A stretch of DNA of 64,000 nucleotides from JAHRAW01 sp965226545 (GCA_965226545.1 OZ245364.1:248001-312000); one strand, 5' to 3'; shown: positions 18,723-28,249, counted from the stretch's first letter. Notes: generated by a model not told the origin, from the sequence alone. Translations and numbers: made by a program.

Positions 18723-19016
18723 GGCATCCGTTGACACGGTCCAACCGTGCGCATTGGCAGGTGCGCTTTGCCGAGGTTGGGATAGATGGTGCGCAATCGT
18801 CGAATTTCATCGATGGTTTGCCGCGCCCATATTTGCCGCGCGGCTTGCCTGCGATACAAAGTGCGCTCACTTATCTTGAACGCATCGCATCCGATAACTT
18901 ATGCATTGACTCGCATAACAACCCATCAAAAGTGGATGCCGCATGTTTGTGGGCTTAAGCGGTGTAAAGCAAAGTTAATGCTGCCCCGCACCGCAATCAC
19001 CGCATCACCGCGCATA
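18723..19016. other. Gene-free interval between ptsI and the subtilase
   Basis: About 290 bases between two convergent genes. Short open frames exist but none has a ribosome site, recognisable motif or typical composition. I see no clear terminator hairpin. Confidence 0.5.
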
Positions 19017-21485
19017 TCAGAATCGCGTCTCAACCCCCAGCCGCACATACCACCGCGAATCGCGCGCAGCATCATGCATCGGATGTCGCTCGACGCCCAA
19101 GGCGGTTTTGAATGCGCTTTGGTTGGCGCCGTTATTTTTATTCCCCACCGGCGTTTGATACGCCGCCTCGAGTTGCAGGTTGCGTCCGTTGGGCGATAAG
19201 TCGACATCGTGTTGTTGATGTGTCACTTCGCCGTATTTAGTTCGCCCCGCCGGCATCGTCAGCGTCGCTTGTGCGCGTTCGGTGCGTAACGGTTGCGTTA
19301 ATCGAATCGTCAATTGGTCGTGTTGATGGCGCAATGATTGTCGAGTTGCGCCGAGTGCGAATGCGCCGCTTTTGATGGTGTCTTCGATTTTCCAGTGTGC
19401 GTTGTGTGCGGTTGGATTCGTGTTGCCGAAGTATGCGGTGGCGAGTGTTTGCCAATTACCGAATCGACGGGCGAGGTTGATGCCGGCGAATATGGTTGAT
19501 GCGCTTAAGTCATTTTGCGCGTTGTTATTATTTACGCGCGCCCCGAGCAGCGAATCGGTTTCGCGCACTGCGCCGGCTTGGATGGCGAATGCACCGTGGC
19601 GAGTGCGAGTCGTCCAATCGATCAATAACCCCAAACCGCGTTCGCCACCGTTGTCTTGCCATTGGCCGAAATGCGCGTTGCCATGCATCAAGGCGAATCC
19701 GAATCGACCATTGTCATGCCGCCAACCTGCGCTTGCGCCGTTTTGAGTGAATGCCAAATATGGCGCAACGAATGCGTTGTTGTTGCCGAAGCCGACGCTG
19801 TGGATATGGTTAAAACGATTGTCGCTGTCGGCGAAGTTAAATGCATTGTTAACGATGTCGCGCGTGGTTGGGTTGCCGAAAAATTGCGCCGGGTTTTCGC
19901 CATAACCCAACACCCACCCGCCTTGTTGGATATAGCCGCTTTGCGTCACGTTATCTGCGCCAACGCGCAATGCAAGTTCGCCCTGCGGCATCGTCGCCGT
20001 TAACTTGGTTGGCGGCGGGGTGTTGTCGATGGCGGCATGTGCGATTAATACAGTGGCGGGGAAAAAGAACGGCGCGCCAAGTTCATCAAAGCCGGCGATT
20101 TCGATTTCGCTTAATTCGGCAAACGATGCACCGAAGGCATTGCCGTTTAAGGTAATGCCGGTTTGCGACAGCGGCATCGAATTTTTATCGCCCGGCATTG
20201 CGGTCGACATCACGCCTTGCGGTTTGGTTGCATTATCCAAATCGACGAGGCCTTGTCCGTAGATGTCGGAGTCGGCATAGTCGTCGTCTCGGTTGGCGGT
20301 GGCGAATAGGCGGTCGACCAATTCGGTGTTGCCGAGTTGGTCGCGGAAGAATTGTTTTAGTATGGCGAGAGAGCCGGCGACGATTGGGGCGGCGAAGTCG
20401 GTGCCGAAGAAGAAAGTAGAGGGGTCGTAGTCGACAGCAGTGCTGTCCGCCGTGCTGTCCGCTGTGTCGACAAAGCCCGGTGCGGTGATACAGAAGTTTT
20501 TGGCGATGCCGCAACGGCTTGATGCCGAGGAAATTTTGCCGCCTAAACCCAAAGCGACCACGGCGATGATATGGCTTTGCAGTTCGGGGAAGTCCACGCC
20601 GAGCCCGGCTAAGAATTCCGGCGAATCATCGCCTTGATTGCCCGCCATCCATGTGATGATTTTTTTGTCGGCATCGTCGACGTCGGCTTGCGCAAGTGCA
20701 GCGGCGGTGCGCGCCCAACCGCGGCGAATGTCGGCGCGGGTATAAGTGCTGATTGCGCCGGGTGCGCCAAAACTAAAATTAATAATGTCGCCGTTGGCAT
20801 GGCGGATGATGTTGCCAAAGAAAAGGGCGTAGTCAATGTCCCTGGTGTCTTCGGCATCGTCAGGCACGGGAGTCGGCTCACGCGCGGGTTCACTCCGTAG
20901 TACGTCAATTGGCAAAAGCGATTCCCCCAATTCAGTTGCCAAAAAGTCGATTTTCGCGTCAAAGGCGATGCCGTAATCGTTTTCATAAATAACGCCTGCG
21001 CCAGCCGCAATCGCCGCCACCGCTGTGCCGTGCCTCAGTTGTGCTCCGGTCGGCGTGTAAGTGCCAATCAATTTTCGCACGGTCACTTTGCCCGCGCGCC
21101 CAAATGCGTCGTGGTCGACATCAATGCCGGTGTCGACAATGGTTATCGTTACCTCTTTGCCGGTTGCGCCGCGCGCGTAGGCGTTGGCGGCTTTGATGGG
21201 TTCACTATGTAAGGCTGCGAAGAAAGGCACATCTTTATACTCCTCCACCTTGTCGTCGTAATCGTCGGGGTTTGCGGGTAGCGTGACCGAAGGTGATGGG
21301 CGCGCTGTGAATGTCGCATCGCGCGGCGGGCTGTTGGTATCGGTGCCGCCACCATTGTCACTCGAACTAGAACTCGAAGAAGATCCACAACCCGCAACCG
21401 CACACAGTAAAAACGACAACACCACCGCCCGCAAAACGCGCACGATAGCCAGGCCACATTCGTCTACAAAAAAATCGCGATACAT
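19017..21485 (-). CDS. Lipoprotein subtilase autotransporter with altered active site
   Basis: An 822-residue protein built like NalP-type S8 autotransporters: an N-terminal signal with lipobox (AVAGC), a poly-Ser/Gly linker, a subtilisin domain, and a C-terminal beta-barrel ending in Phe (WYVRLGVETRF). Catalytic Asp (TIVDTGIDVDHD) and His (RHGTAVAAIAAG) are present and the oxyanion Asn may be in WMAGNQGD. The Ser motif GTSxAAP reads GTDFAAPIVAG, so the nucleophile is Asp. The DNA there reads GGC ACC GAC TTC. It may be inactive as a protease or work differently. The ATG at 21485 precedes a longer N-terminus than needed; an internal start nearer VLRAVVLSFLL is possible. Confidence 0.88.
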   Translation of the reverse strand: MYRDFFVDECGLAIVRVLRAVVLSFLLCAVAGCGSSSSSSSSDNGGGTDTNSPPRDATFTARPSPSVTLPANPDDYDDKVEEYKDVPFFAALHSEPIKAANAYARGATGKEVTITIVDTGIDVDHDAFGRAGKVTVRKLIGTYTPTGAQLRHGTAVAAIAAGAGVIYENDYGIAFDAKIDFLATELGESLLPIDVLRSEPAREPTPVPDDAEDTRDIDYALFFGNIIRHANGDIINFSFGAPGAISTYTRADIRRGWARTAAALAQADVDDADKKIITWMAGNQGDDSPEFLAGLGVDFPELQSHIIAVVALGLGGKISSASSRCGIAKNFCITAPGFVDTADSTADSTAVDYDPSTFFFGTDFAAPIVAGSLAILKQFFRDQLGNTELVDRLFATANRDDDYADSDIYGQGLVDLDNATKPQGVMSTAMPGDKNSMPLSQTGITLNGNAFGASFAELSEIEIAGFDELGAPFFFPATVLIAHAAIDNTPPPTKLTATMPQGELALRVGADNVTQSGYIQQGGWVLGYGENPAQFFGNPTTRDIVNNAFNFADSDNRFNHIHSVGFGNNNAFVAPYLAFTQNGASAGWRHDNGRFGFALMHGNAHFGQWQDNGGERGLGLLIDWTTRTRHGAFAIQAGAVRETDSLLGARVNNNNAQNDLSASTIFAGINLARRFGNWQTLATAYFGNTNPTAHNAHWKIEDTIKSGAFALGATRQSLRHQHDQLTIRLTQPLRTERAQATLTMPAGRTKYGEVTHQQHDVDLSPNGRNLQLEAAYQTPVGNKNNGANQSAFKTALGVERHPMHDAARDSRWYVRLGVETRF

Positions 21486-21580
21486 AATAATTCCCCCGAA
21501 AGCAGTTTATTTGCCCACTGCGTCCGCATGAAAAGAACGAGCGGGATACCAGTCAAGTGCCAGGCGTCGACGGCGTGCAA

Positions 21581-22354
21581 CTATTCACGCAAACCAAACC
21601 CACGATTAAGCAAATGCAAATTCAACCAAAACAACGCAACCACAAACAACACAATAATCGCATACGACAGCCCGAGGTTGATTTCGGTGATGCCGAGGAA
21701 GCCGTAGCGGAAGGCGTTAATCATGTACACGATTGGGTTGATGTGTGAGACGCCGCGCCAGAAATCGGGGAGCAGTTGTATCGAATAAAATACGCCGCCG
21801 AGATAGGTTAGCGGGGTGAGGACGAAGGTGGGGATGATTGAGATGTCGTCGAATTTTTTGGCGAATAGGCCGTTTAAAAAACCGCCGAGTGCGAACAGCA
21901 CCGAAGTCAACGCCACCACCAGCAAAATCACCGCGTAATCATGCACCGCCAAGCGGCTGAAAAACAGCGACACCACTGTGACAACCGCGCCGACCAACAC
22001 GCCGCGCGCGACGCCGCCGCTGACATAGCCGAGCAAAATGACGGCGTTCGGCACCGGGGCGATTTGAATCTCCTCAATCGAGCGTTGAAACTTTGCGCTG
22101 AACAACGATGATGAAACGTTGGCGTAGGCGTTGGTGATGACCGACATTAAAATTAACCCCGGCACGATGTAATCGATGTAACGAAAGCCGCCCATCTCGC
22201 CGATGCGCGGGCCGATTAAATTGCCGAAGATGACGAAGTACAGCGAAGTGGTGATGACCGGCGGCAACAACGCCTGCTGCCAGATGCGCATGAAGCGGGT
22301 GACTTCCTTGTTCACCAAAGTGTAATAGGCGATGAGTATGCCGCGTCGGTTCAT
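21581..22354 (-). CDS. ABC-2 type transporter permease (YadH-like)
   Basis: A 257-residue inner-membrane permease with about six spans. The N-terminal RRGILIAYYTLVNKEVTRFMRIWQQ and the block PLTYLGGVFYSIQLLPDFW with NPIVYMINAFRYG are typical of the YadH/NodJ group of ABC-2 permeases. Its ATPase partner is encoded directly upstream on the same strand (22421-23335). The exported substrate is unknown. Confidence 0.9.
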   Translation of the reverse strand: MNRRGILIAYYTLVNKEVTRFMRIWQQALLPPVITTSLYFVIFGNLIGPRIGEMGGFRYIDYIVPGLILMSVITNAYANVSSSLFSAKFQRSIEEIQIAPVPNAVILLGYVSGGVARGVLVGAVVTVVSLFFSRLAVHDYAVILLVVALTSVLFALGGFLNGLFAKKFDDISIIPTFVLTPLTYLGGVFYSIQLLPDFWRGVSHINPIVYMINAFRYGFLGITEINLGLSYAIIVLFVVALFWLNLHLLNRGFGLRE

Positions 22355-22420
22355 TGACGGTGTGGTTGCGAGTTGGTTGAAGAAGTTGAGTTGAAATTGA
22401 GTTGCGGCTGATTGGACGGT

Positions 22421-23335
22421 TCATTGTTGGGCGTCGGTCAATTGCAAAAACAACTGCTCGAGGCGATTGGTTTTGTTGCGCATGCCAAGTGCGCGGATGT
22501 TGCGTTGCCCAAGCCATTCGAATACGCCGTTTACGCTTTCGCCTTTGGCGAGTTCGATTTCCAAGGCGTTCGGGCGTTTGAGCAGCCAGCCGCGCGGCAG
22601 GTCGGGCGGCGGATGGTCGAGCGGTTTGGCGAGGTCGAAGACATACGTTTCCTTTTGCAGTTTTTCCAACAACGCGCTGACCGCGGTGTTTTCAATCAGT
22701 TCACCGCGGTCGATGATGGCGACATTGCGGCATAAACTTTCGGCTTCCTCCAAATAATGCGTGGTTAAAATAATCGTGACGCCGCGCGCGTTGATGCGGG
22801 TTAAGTATTCCCACATCGAATGGCGGATTTGGATGTCGACGCCGGCGGTCGGTTCGTCGAGTATCAACAGGCGCGGGTTGTGCATCAATGCGCGCGCAAT
22901 CATCAGCCGACGTTTCATTCCGCCCGACAATCGCTGCGCCATTTCATCGCGCTTTTCCCACAAGCCGAGTTGATGCAGATGTTCGTCGGCGCGCTTTTCG
23001 GCTTGCTTGCGCGCGATGCCGTAATAGCCGGCTTGATTGCACACAATCTGACGCGGGGTTTCGAAGATGCTGAAGTTAAATTCCTGCGGCACGACGCCGA
23101 TGAAGGATTTGGCGCGCGCAAAATCGCGGTCGATATCGACGCCAAACACCCGCACCGCACCGCCGCTTTTGTTGATGAGCGATGAGATGACGCCGATGAC
23201 GGTGGATTTGCCGGCGCCGTTTTTGCCGAGCAACGCAAAAAAATCGCCGCGCTCAACCGACAAATCGATTCCTTTGAGCGCAACCACACCGCCGGCGTAG
23301 GTTTTTTGCAGGTTCGAAAGCGCGAGTGCGACCAT
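22421..23335 (-). CDS. ABC transporter ATP-binding protein (YadG-like)
   Basis: A 304-residue ATPase. Walker A is LLGKNGAGKST, the signature is RLSGGMKRRLMIARAL, Walker B is LLILDEPTAGVDIQIRHSMW, and the switch His is in ILTTHYLEEAE. These match the CcmA/YadG exporter ATPase group. I chose the ATG at 23335 (MVALALSNLQKTYAGG) because the family domain begins there; the longer frame upstream adds 25 unrelated residues. Permease follows 66 bases downstream. Confidence 0.92.
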   Translation of the reverse strand: MVALALSNLQKTYAGGVVALKGIDLSVERGDFFALLGKNGAGKSTVIGVISSLINKSGGAVRVFGVDIDRDFARAKSFIGVVPQEFNFSIFETPRQIVCNQAGYYGIARKQAEKRADEHLHQLGLWEKRDEMAQRLSGGMKRRLMIARALMHNPRLLILDEPTAGVDIQIRHSMWEYLTRINARGVTIILTTHYLEEAESLCRNVAIIDRGELIENTAVSALLEKLQKETYVFDLAKPLDHPPPDLPRGWLLKRPNALEIELAKGESVNGVFEWLGQRNIRALGMRNKTNRLEQLFLQLTDAQQ

Positions 23336-23404
23336 GCCGCAATCGTAGCAGGGCGCGGCGGATAAGTCGATAAACAATCGTGCGGCAATTGCACGGTAAT
23401 CGTG

Positions 23405-23500
23405 CAGCAACCGTGCGATGTCGACTTCGATATCGATATCGATGTTGATGCTGATGTCGATTTCGATACCGCCGTCACCGTCGATATCGATGTCACGCCG
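23405..23500 (+). repeat. Degenerate GTCGAT/ATCGAT hexamer repeat between genes
   Basis: Imperfect six-base units (TCGATA, TCGATG, TCGATT) run for about 95 bases between the ABC ATPase gene and the GNAT gene. The open frame across it is only the low-complexity translation of the repeat. The same unit occurs in frame inside gltB. Confidence 0.7.
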
Positions 23501-23506
23501 ATGTCG

Positions 23507-23947
23507 TTACCCGTCCGTCAACCGCTTGGTCATTTCAATATGTTCGATGCCGGCTTCGATAAATGTCACGCCGCGCACAACAAAGCCATGCATCGCATAA
23601 AACGATTGCGCATGCGTTTGTGCATGCAGGCGCACCGCGCCCAAGCCGCGCGCTTCGGCTTCGCCCAACAGATGATGCAACATCGCCGCGCCGACGCCGC
23701 GTCCGCGCCAATCGCGCAACACCGCCATGCGCCCGATGTGTCCGTCGTCCAACAGCCGCGCGGTGCCGATGCCGCGCGATTGCGCATCGCGCGCCAGCAC
23801 ATGCAAATAATGTCGGTCGTTGGCGTCGATTTCCAAAGATTCGCTGACGCCTTGTTCATCGATAAACACGCGCCGGCGAATCCGCGCAATGATTTCACCG
23901 TCGCGCCGCCAATCGGCGGTCTCGATGGCGTATGCATCGCGCGTCAT
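23507..23947 (-). CDS. GNAT family N-acetyltransferase
   Basis: A 146-residue acetyltransferase of the YjcF/ElaA-like GNAT group. The N-terminal part has RRRVFIDEQGVSESLEID, and the acetyl-CoA loop is in IGRMAVLRDWRGRGVGAAML; the end has FYAMHGFVVRGVTFIEAGIEH, where the last stretch resembles the substrate side of this group (FxEAGIxH). The natural acceptor is unknown. Its start overlaps the stop of the upstream DUF3108 gene by 4 bases, so they are translated together. Confidence 0.88.
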   Translation of the reverse strand: MTRDAYAIETADWRRDGEIIARIRRRVFIDEQGVSESLEIDANDRHYLHVLARDAQSRGIGTARLLDDGHIGRMAVLRDWRGRGVGAAMLHHLLGEAEARGLGAVRLHAQTHAQSFYAMHGFVVRGVTFIEAGIEHIEMTKRLTDG

Positions 23948-24675
23948 CGGTCGAGCAATTCCAAGATTGTGGTCTTGTCTTTTTTAACCACGACAATTTT
24001 TTGCACCACCGGCGCATCGGCGCGGCTGAGCCAAACGCTGACCGAATCGCGCGGGCGGTCGATGCGCCGGCGAGTGATTTTCCAACCGTGTTGCCCCAGC
24101 GACTCGGGCGGTTCATAGCGATAATTGCGCACGCGCCGCGCGCCGACTTCGAGGACATCGATGCCGGTTAAGTGCATCAAGGCATCGTCGTCGACCGTTG
24201 ATGTCGCCATCAATGTCAACGGAAAGGTTGCGTCGGTCAACTGCGCCGCCCGCTTAAACTTCGTGGGTTGCTTGCCGGCCAGTTCAATCGATCGCGTTGC
24301 GCAATCCACGCTAAATCTGTGTTCGGTTTGGTCGCCGTCTTTCTTGCGCATAATTTCGACGCCGCCTAAGGGAATCAATCGCCCGTCGCATTCGCCAAAT
24401 CCGGTTTGATGCCGCGCGCGCCGCCCGCGTCCGAACAACTTCGCCAATCCTTTTAGTTTGACGGTCGAGGTGACCGCGTAACCGTCGGCGGTTTTTTCTA
24501 TCGCAATTTCGACGGTGCCGATTTTTATTTTTTCATACGACGCCGCATACGACAGCGTTTGTTCTTCAATCGCCATTGCGCGTTGCGATGCAAAGATGCA
24601 CAACATTAATGCGCACACTATTAAGCGGCGGCAAAACAATCGTGTTGTACGCGGCGCGATTCGATGGGGCGACAT
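23944..24675 (-). CDS. DUF3108 family exported protein
   Basis: A 243-residue protein with a signal peptide (RLIVCALMLCIFASQRAMA) and a beta-rich mature part. YAASYEKIKIGTVEIAIEK near the start and the later GIDVLEVGARRVRNYRYE resemble DUF3108, a periplasmic family often found beside purN/purM in Beta/Gammaproteobacteria, as here. Function is not known. It begins 3 bases after purN ends, giving a purN-DUF3108-GNAT operon on the minus strand. Confidence 0.78.
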   Translation of the reverse strand: MSPHRIAPRTTRLFCRRLIVCALMLCIFASQRAMAIEEQTLSYAASYEKIKIGTVEIAIEKTADGYAVTSTVKLKGLAKLFGRGRRARHQTGFGECDGRLIPLGGVEIMRKKDGDQTEHRFSVDCATRSIELAGKQPTKFKRAAQLTDATFPLTLMATSTVDDDALMHLTGIDVLEVGARRVRNYRYEPPESLGQHGWKITRRRIDRPRDSVSVWLSRADAPVVQKIVVVKKDKTTILELLDR

Positions 24676-24678
24676 TAA

Positions 24679-25395
24679 TTACAATCCTTCGACGGCGGGT
24701 TGACGATGCGACGGTTTGTCGTTTCGACGGCGTTGCCAAGTGTCGGTTTGCGGCGCGGCAAACCAATCAAAAATTTCGCGCGCATATTTGTCAATTGCGC
24801 GCCAATACAATTGATGTTCTTTAACCAACACGCGTTGTTGCAATCGTGCGGCATTGTCTCTGGGATGCACGGCAACACGTGCTTGGTCAATCATCGGTCC
24901 TTCATCCAAGCCGGCGGTAACCAAATGCACCGTCGCGCCGTGCTCGGTGTCGCCTGCATCCAATGCGCGTTGATGGGTGTTCAAGCCTTTGTGCTTCGGC
25001 AACAACGACGGATGAATATTTAAGATGCGGGCGTCAAAGTGATGCACAAATGTTTTGGGCAATATGCGCATCCAACCGGCCAAAATAATTAAATCAGGTT
25101 CAAACAATTCGATTTCCTTTATCAAGTGCGCATAAAACGAATCGGCGCACGGATGGTTTTTGCGCAGCACGATGATGCCCGGCACGCCGGCTTGGGCGGC
25201 GCGTTGCAAGCCGAGTGCATCGGTGCGGTCGGCAATCACCGCGCGCACCCGCGCGGCTAAATTGCCGGCGATGATGTTGTCGAGCATCGCCTGCAAGTTG
25301 CTGCCGTTGCCGGACAACAACACCACCAAGTTCAATCGCCGCGTCGTTGTCGTCGTCGTCGCCATCGTCGATGTGCCGTTGATTGCATTCATCAT
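24679..25395 (-). CDS. purN: Phosphoribosylglycinamide formyltransferase
   Basis: A 238-residue purine enzyme that formylates GAR using 10-formyl-THF. LVVLLSGNGSNLQAMLD opens the domain; the catalytic block ILAGWMRILPKTFVHHF and the conserved NIHPSLLPKHKGLNTHQRAL with DEGPMIDQARVAV are complete. The N-terminus is extended with Asn, Ser and a run of Thr (MATTTTTTRR), encoded by trinucleotide-like repeats; an inner ATG at 25365 is equally possible. purM lies about 100 bases upstream on the same strand. Confidence 0.95.
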   Translation of the reverse strand: MMNAINGTSTMATTTTTTRRLNLVVLLSGNGSNLQAMLDNIIAGNLAARVRAVIADRTDALGLQRAAQAGVPGIIVLRKNHPCADSFYAHLIKEIELFEPDLIILAGWMRILPKTFVHHFDARILNIHPSLLPKHKGLNTHQRALDAGDTEHGATVHLVTAGLDEGPMIDQARVAVHPRDNAARLQQRVLVKEHQLYWRAIDKYAREIFDWFAAPQTDTWQRRRNDKPSHRQPAVEGL

Positions 25396-25496
25396 CGTTG
25401 CGCCGTGGTTGGATAAATCGTTGTTGCGGATAAGGCAAAAGTTATGCGCATGTTACCCGTGCATCGATTGTGCAACAATCGCGTAACAATCGCGCG

Positions 25497-26603
25497 TCAA
25501 TCGACAATCGTAACCCGCGCCTTGCCTTCGCCGCCGCTGCGGATTTGTCCGAGGCGGAATACGGTTTCGCCTTGCGATTCGAGCAGGGCAACGGCTTTTT
25601 CGCATTCGCGCGCGCGCACCACAATCACCAATCCGATGCCGCAGTTAAAGGTGCGCAACATTTCGGTTTCACTTAATTGTCCGCGTTGTTGCAGCCAATC
25701 GAATAATGCCGGGCGTTGCCATGCCGAACGGCGGATTTCGGCGACCGCGCCTTCGGGCAATACGCGCGGCGGGTTTTCCAACAAACCGCCGCCGGTGATG
25801 TGGGCGACGCCAAGCACGTCGATGCGTTGCGCCAAGTGCAATATCGACTTAACATAAATGCGCGTCGGTGCAAGCAATGCATCGGCCAACGTTGCAACGG
25901 GCATTGATGCGGTCGTTGCATCAATCATTGCATCGGGCGATGCGTTGCCGGGGGCGACGGCGTTGAGGGCGTCGTCATCGGCGGCGTTAACCAGGCGGCG
26001 AATTAATGAAAAGCCGTTGGCATGCGCGCCGGATGATGCCAAGCCAAGCAGCACATCGCCGTCGCGTACGCGCGCCGGATTCGGCAGGCGGCTTTTTTCG
26101 ACGATGCCGACCGCAAAGCCGGCCAAATCGTATTCGCCGCCGACGTACATGCCCGGCATCTCGGCGGTCTCGCCGCCGGTCAATGCACAGCCGGCGAGTT
26201 CGCAACCGCGTGCGATGCCGGTAATCACCTTTTCGGCGACATCAACATCGAGTGCGCCGCAGGCGAAGTAATCCAAAAAGTACAGCGGCTCGGCGGTGTG
26301 CGCGATTAAATCGTTGACGCACATCGCCACCAAATCGATGCCGATGCCGTCGTGGCGGGCGAGTTGCACCGCGAGTTTTAATTTGGTGCCGACGCCGTCG
26401 GTTGCCGAGACCAACACCGGCTCGCGAAACCGCGCCAGCGGCGGTTCATACAAGGCGGCAAATCCGCCCAAGCCGCCGAGTACGCCCGGGGCGTTGCGGT
26501 CAGCCAGCGGCGCAATGCGCGCGACCAGTTCGTCGCCGGCGTCAATGCTGACGCCGCTTTCGGCGTAACGGTCGGGGTGATTGGCGGGCAGCGGCGCGGG
26601 CAT
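25497..26603 (-). CDS. purM: Phosphoribosylformylglycinamidine cyclo-ligase
   Basis: A 368-residue AIR synthetase. It begins YAESGVSIDAGDELVARI and has the ATP/substrate blocks VSATDGVGTKLKLAV, VAMCVNDLIAHTAEPLYFLDY and ALTGGETAEMPGMY, and later HITGGGLLENPPRVLP. Near residue 205 an extra Asp/Ala/Ser-rich stretch (NAVAPGNASPDAMIDATTAS) is inserted in a variable loop. It is followed by purN. A Crp/Fnr-type regulator gene starts about 140 bases away in the opposite direction. Confidence 0.96.
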   Translation of the reverse strand: MPAPLPANHPDRYAESGVSIDAGDELVARIAPLADRNAPGVLGGLGGFAALYEPPLARFREPVLVSATDGVGTKLKLAVQLARHDGIGIDLVAMCVNDLIAHTAEPLYFLDYFACGALDVDVAEKVITGIARGCELAGCALTGGETAEMPGMYVGGEYDLAGFAVGIVEKSRLPNPARVRDGDVLLGLASSGAHANGFSLIRRLVNAADDDALNAVAPGNASPDAMIDATTASMPVATLADALLAPTRIYVKSILHLAQRIDVLGVAHITGGGLLENPPRVLPEGAVAEIRRSAWQRPALFDWLQQRGQLSETEMLRTFNCGIGLVIVVRARECEKAVALLESQGETVFRLGQIRSGGEGKARVTIVD

Positions 26604-26740
26604 TGTCGCGGCGGTTGCGCTTTGTTAAGATGACGACATAAGTGCGACAACAATAACACAAACCCAAACCTGCAACGCCAACTCAAACTGCATCATCCGT
26701 TGAAAAGTAAACTGCATCGCCAACTGTATCGCCCACTGCA

Positions 26741-27445
26741 ATGAACGTCCCCGCCGGTCGCGCGCCGTCCGCCGCGCCAACTTTGCTCGATGCGGTTGCG
26801 CCTGATGCGCGCGCATTGATTCTGCGCGAATGCAAAACGCGGCGTTGCGCCAAGGGCGAGCAGGTGGTGCGCGCGCAATCGAGCGACGACAATTTTTATC
26901 TCATCGCGCGCGGCAAGGTGCGGGTGACATTGTTTTCGCGCGACGGGCGCGAGGTCAGTTTCATCACGCTTGCGCCGGGCGATAACTTTGGCGAATTGGC
27001 GTTGATTGACGGGCAGCCGCGTTCGAGCGATGTAATTGCATTGAGCGAAACCGAATTGATTGTGATGCCGCCGGACACCTTTCGGCGGATGGTGCGCGAA
27101 CATCCGGCGGTGGCGCATCAATTGTTGCGGCAATTGACTTCGGTGATTCGCCGATTGTCCGAGCGGGTGTTTGAATATTCGACCATCGGCGTCAACAATC
27201 GCATTCACGCCGAAGTGCTGCGCTTGGCGCGCGCCGGGCTGGATTTGGACGGCGTCGCGCGCATCGACAACCCGCCGACGCATGCGCAACTTGCAAGCCG
27301 GGTGAGTTGCCATCGCGAAGCGGTCAGCCGCGAACTGAAATCGCTGGAAAATCGCGGCGTGGTGCAAAAGAAAAACCGCAAGTGGATTATCCAAGACATC
27401 GATGCCCTGCAGGAATTGGTCGACCACGCCGTCGGGCGTGAGTGA
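26741..27445 (+). CDS. Crp/Fnr family transcription regulator
   Basis: A 234-residue regulator with an N-terminal cyclic-nucleotide-binding fold (YLIARGKVRVTLFSRDGREVSFITLAPGDNFGELALIDG) given here across the core, and a C-terminal winged helix with the recognition helix SCHREAVSRELKSLENRGVV. The PRSSDVIAL stretch after ELALIDGQ corresponds to the cAMP phosphate-binding region of Crp, so nucleotide binding is plausible. There is no N-terminal Cys cluster as in Fnr. Targets are unknown. Confidence 0.9.
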   Translation: MNVPAGRAPSAAPTLLDAVAPDARALILRECKTRRCAKGEQVVRAQSSDDNFYLIARGKVRVTLFSRDGREVSFITLAPGDNFGELALIDGQPRSSDVIALSETELIVMPPDTFRRMVREHPAVAHQLLRQLTSVIRRLSERVFEYSTIGVNNRIHAEVLRLARAGLDLDGVARIDNPPTHAQLASRVSCHREAVSRELKSLENRGVVQKKNRKWIIQDIDALQELVDHAVGRE

Positions 27446-27539
27446 TGCGCGGGCGGCGCTTTGGTCGTAAAATGCCGATTCATCATCCCCGCGCATCGTT
27501 GTTGGGCGTACAATTGCGGTTTGTGATTTGTAACTTAAT

Positions 27540-27678
27540 CGTTAACCTTGTAACGCATAAGTGTTAATGTTAAGTTGCGATTTTAATGGTTAACATTAAG
27601 TTGCTTGCCAACATTAAGTTTTAACTTTAATCTTAACTTTTAACTTTAATTTAAATTTTAACTTTAACTTCTTAAACG
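27540..27678 (+). repeat. AT-rich TTTAAC/TTAACT repeat before a phosphatidyltransferase gene
   Basis: About 140 bases of imperfect six-base units (TTAACT, TTTAAC, ATTAAG) in an otherwise GC-rich neighbourhood, running up to the GTG start at 27689. The strand is Py-rich on top. It may carry promoter activity by composition but I can pick no single convincing -35/-10 pair. Confidence 0.65.
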
Positions 27679-27688
27679 AGACGCCACG

Positions 27689-28249
27689 GTGCTTTCCCAA
27701 ATCCCCAATCTGTTAACCATGGTGCGCATCGCCGCTTGTCCGGTGTTGGTGTTGGCGTTGAACGACCGCGCTTATGATGTTGCAATCCTGTTGTTTTTGG
27801 TCGCCGGCATCACCGACGGGTTGGACGGCTACATCGCCAAACGTTACAACTGCCAATCCGGTTTTGGCGCGACCTTGGATCCAATCGCCGACAAACTGCT
27901 GATTGCCTGCGCCTACATTATGTTGGCGATATTAAACGACATTCCGTTTTGGTTGTTGGTGGTTGTGATGTTCCGCGATTTGGTGATTGTGGTCGGGTAT
28001 TTAATGTTGGTGATGATGGGCGACGACGTGCCGATGAAGCCGACTTATTTAAGCAAGTTCAACACCTTCCTGCAAATCGTGTTGGTCGTTGCGGTGCTGC
28101 TCGGCAAAGCCGATTGGGTGCCGGCGCCGTTGTTGTTGCAGACGCTGATGGTGCAGGCGTTGATTATCGGCGTATCGCTGACCACCTTGGGCAGCGGCGT
28201 GCAGTATGTATGGGCGTGGGGCATCAAGCGCGATTCATCGACGGATTAA
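27689..28249 (+). CDS. CDP-alcohol phosphatidyltransferase (second copy, possibly cardiolipin synthase type)
   Basis: A 186-residue membrane enzyme with several spans. The CDP-alcohol motif is present as DGLDGYIAKRYNCQSGFGATLDPIADK, seen here in pieces DGLDGYIAK and GATLDPIADK, with Lys in place of the usual Arg. It starts MLSQIPNLLTMVRIAACPVL with a GTG codon. A clear pgsA lies at 51620 in the conserved uvrC-pgsA-tRNA order, so this one probably has another acceptor; the eukaryotic-type cardiolipin synthase is one option. That is inference. Confidence 0.85.
   Translation: MLSQIPNLLTMVRIAACPVLVLALNDRAYDVAILLFLVAGITDGLDGYIAKRYNCQSGFGATLDPIADKLLIACAYIMLAILNDIPFWLLVVVMFRDLVIVVGYLMLVMMGDDVPMKPTYLSKFNTFLQIVLVVAVLLGKADWVPAPLLLQTLMVQALIIGVSLTTLGSGVQYVWAWGIKRDSSTD

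Noticed and set aside
18671..18958. Short forward frame after ptsI
   Set aside because: Starts inside ptsI, lacks a ribosome site, and its sequence has no motif or typical codon pattern.
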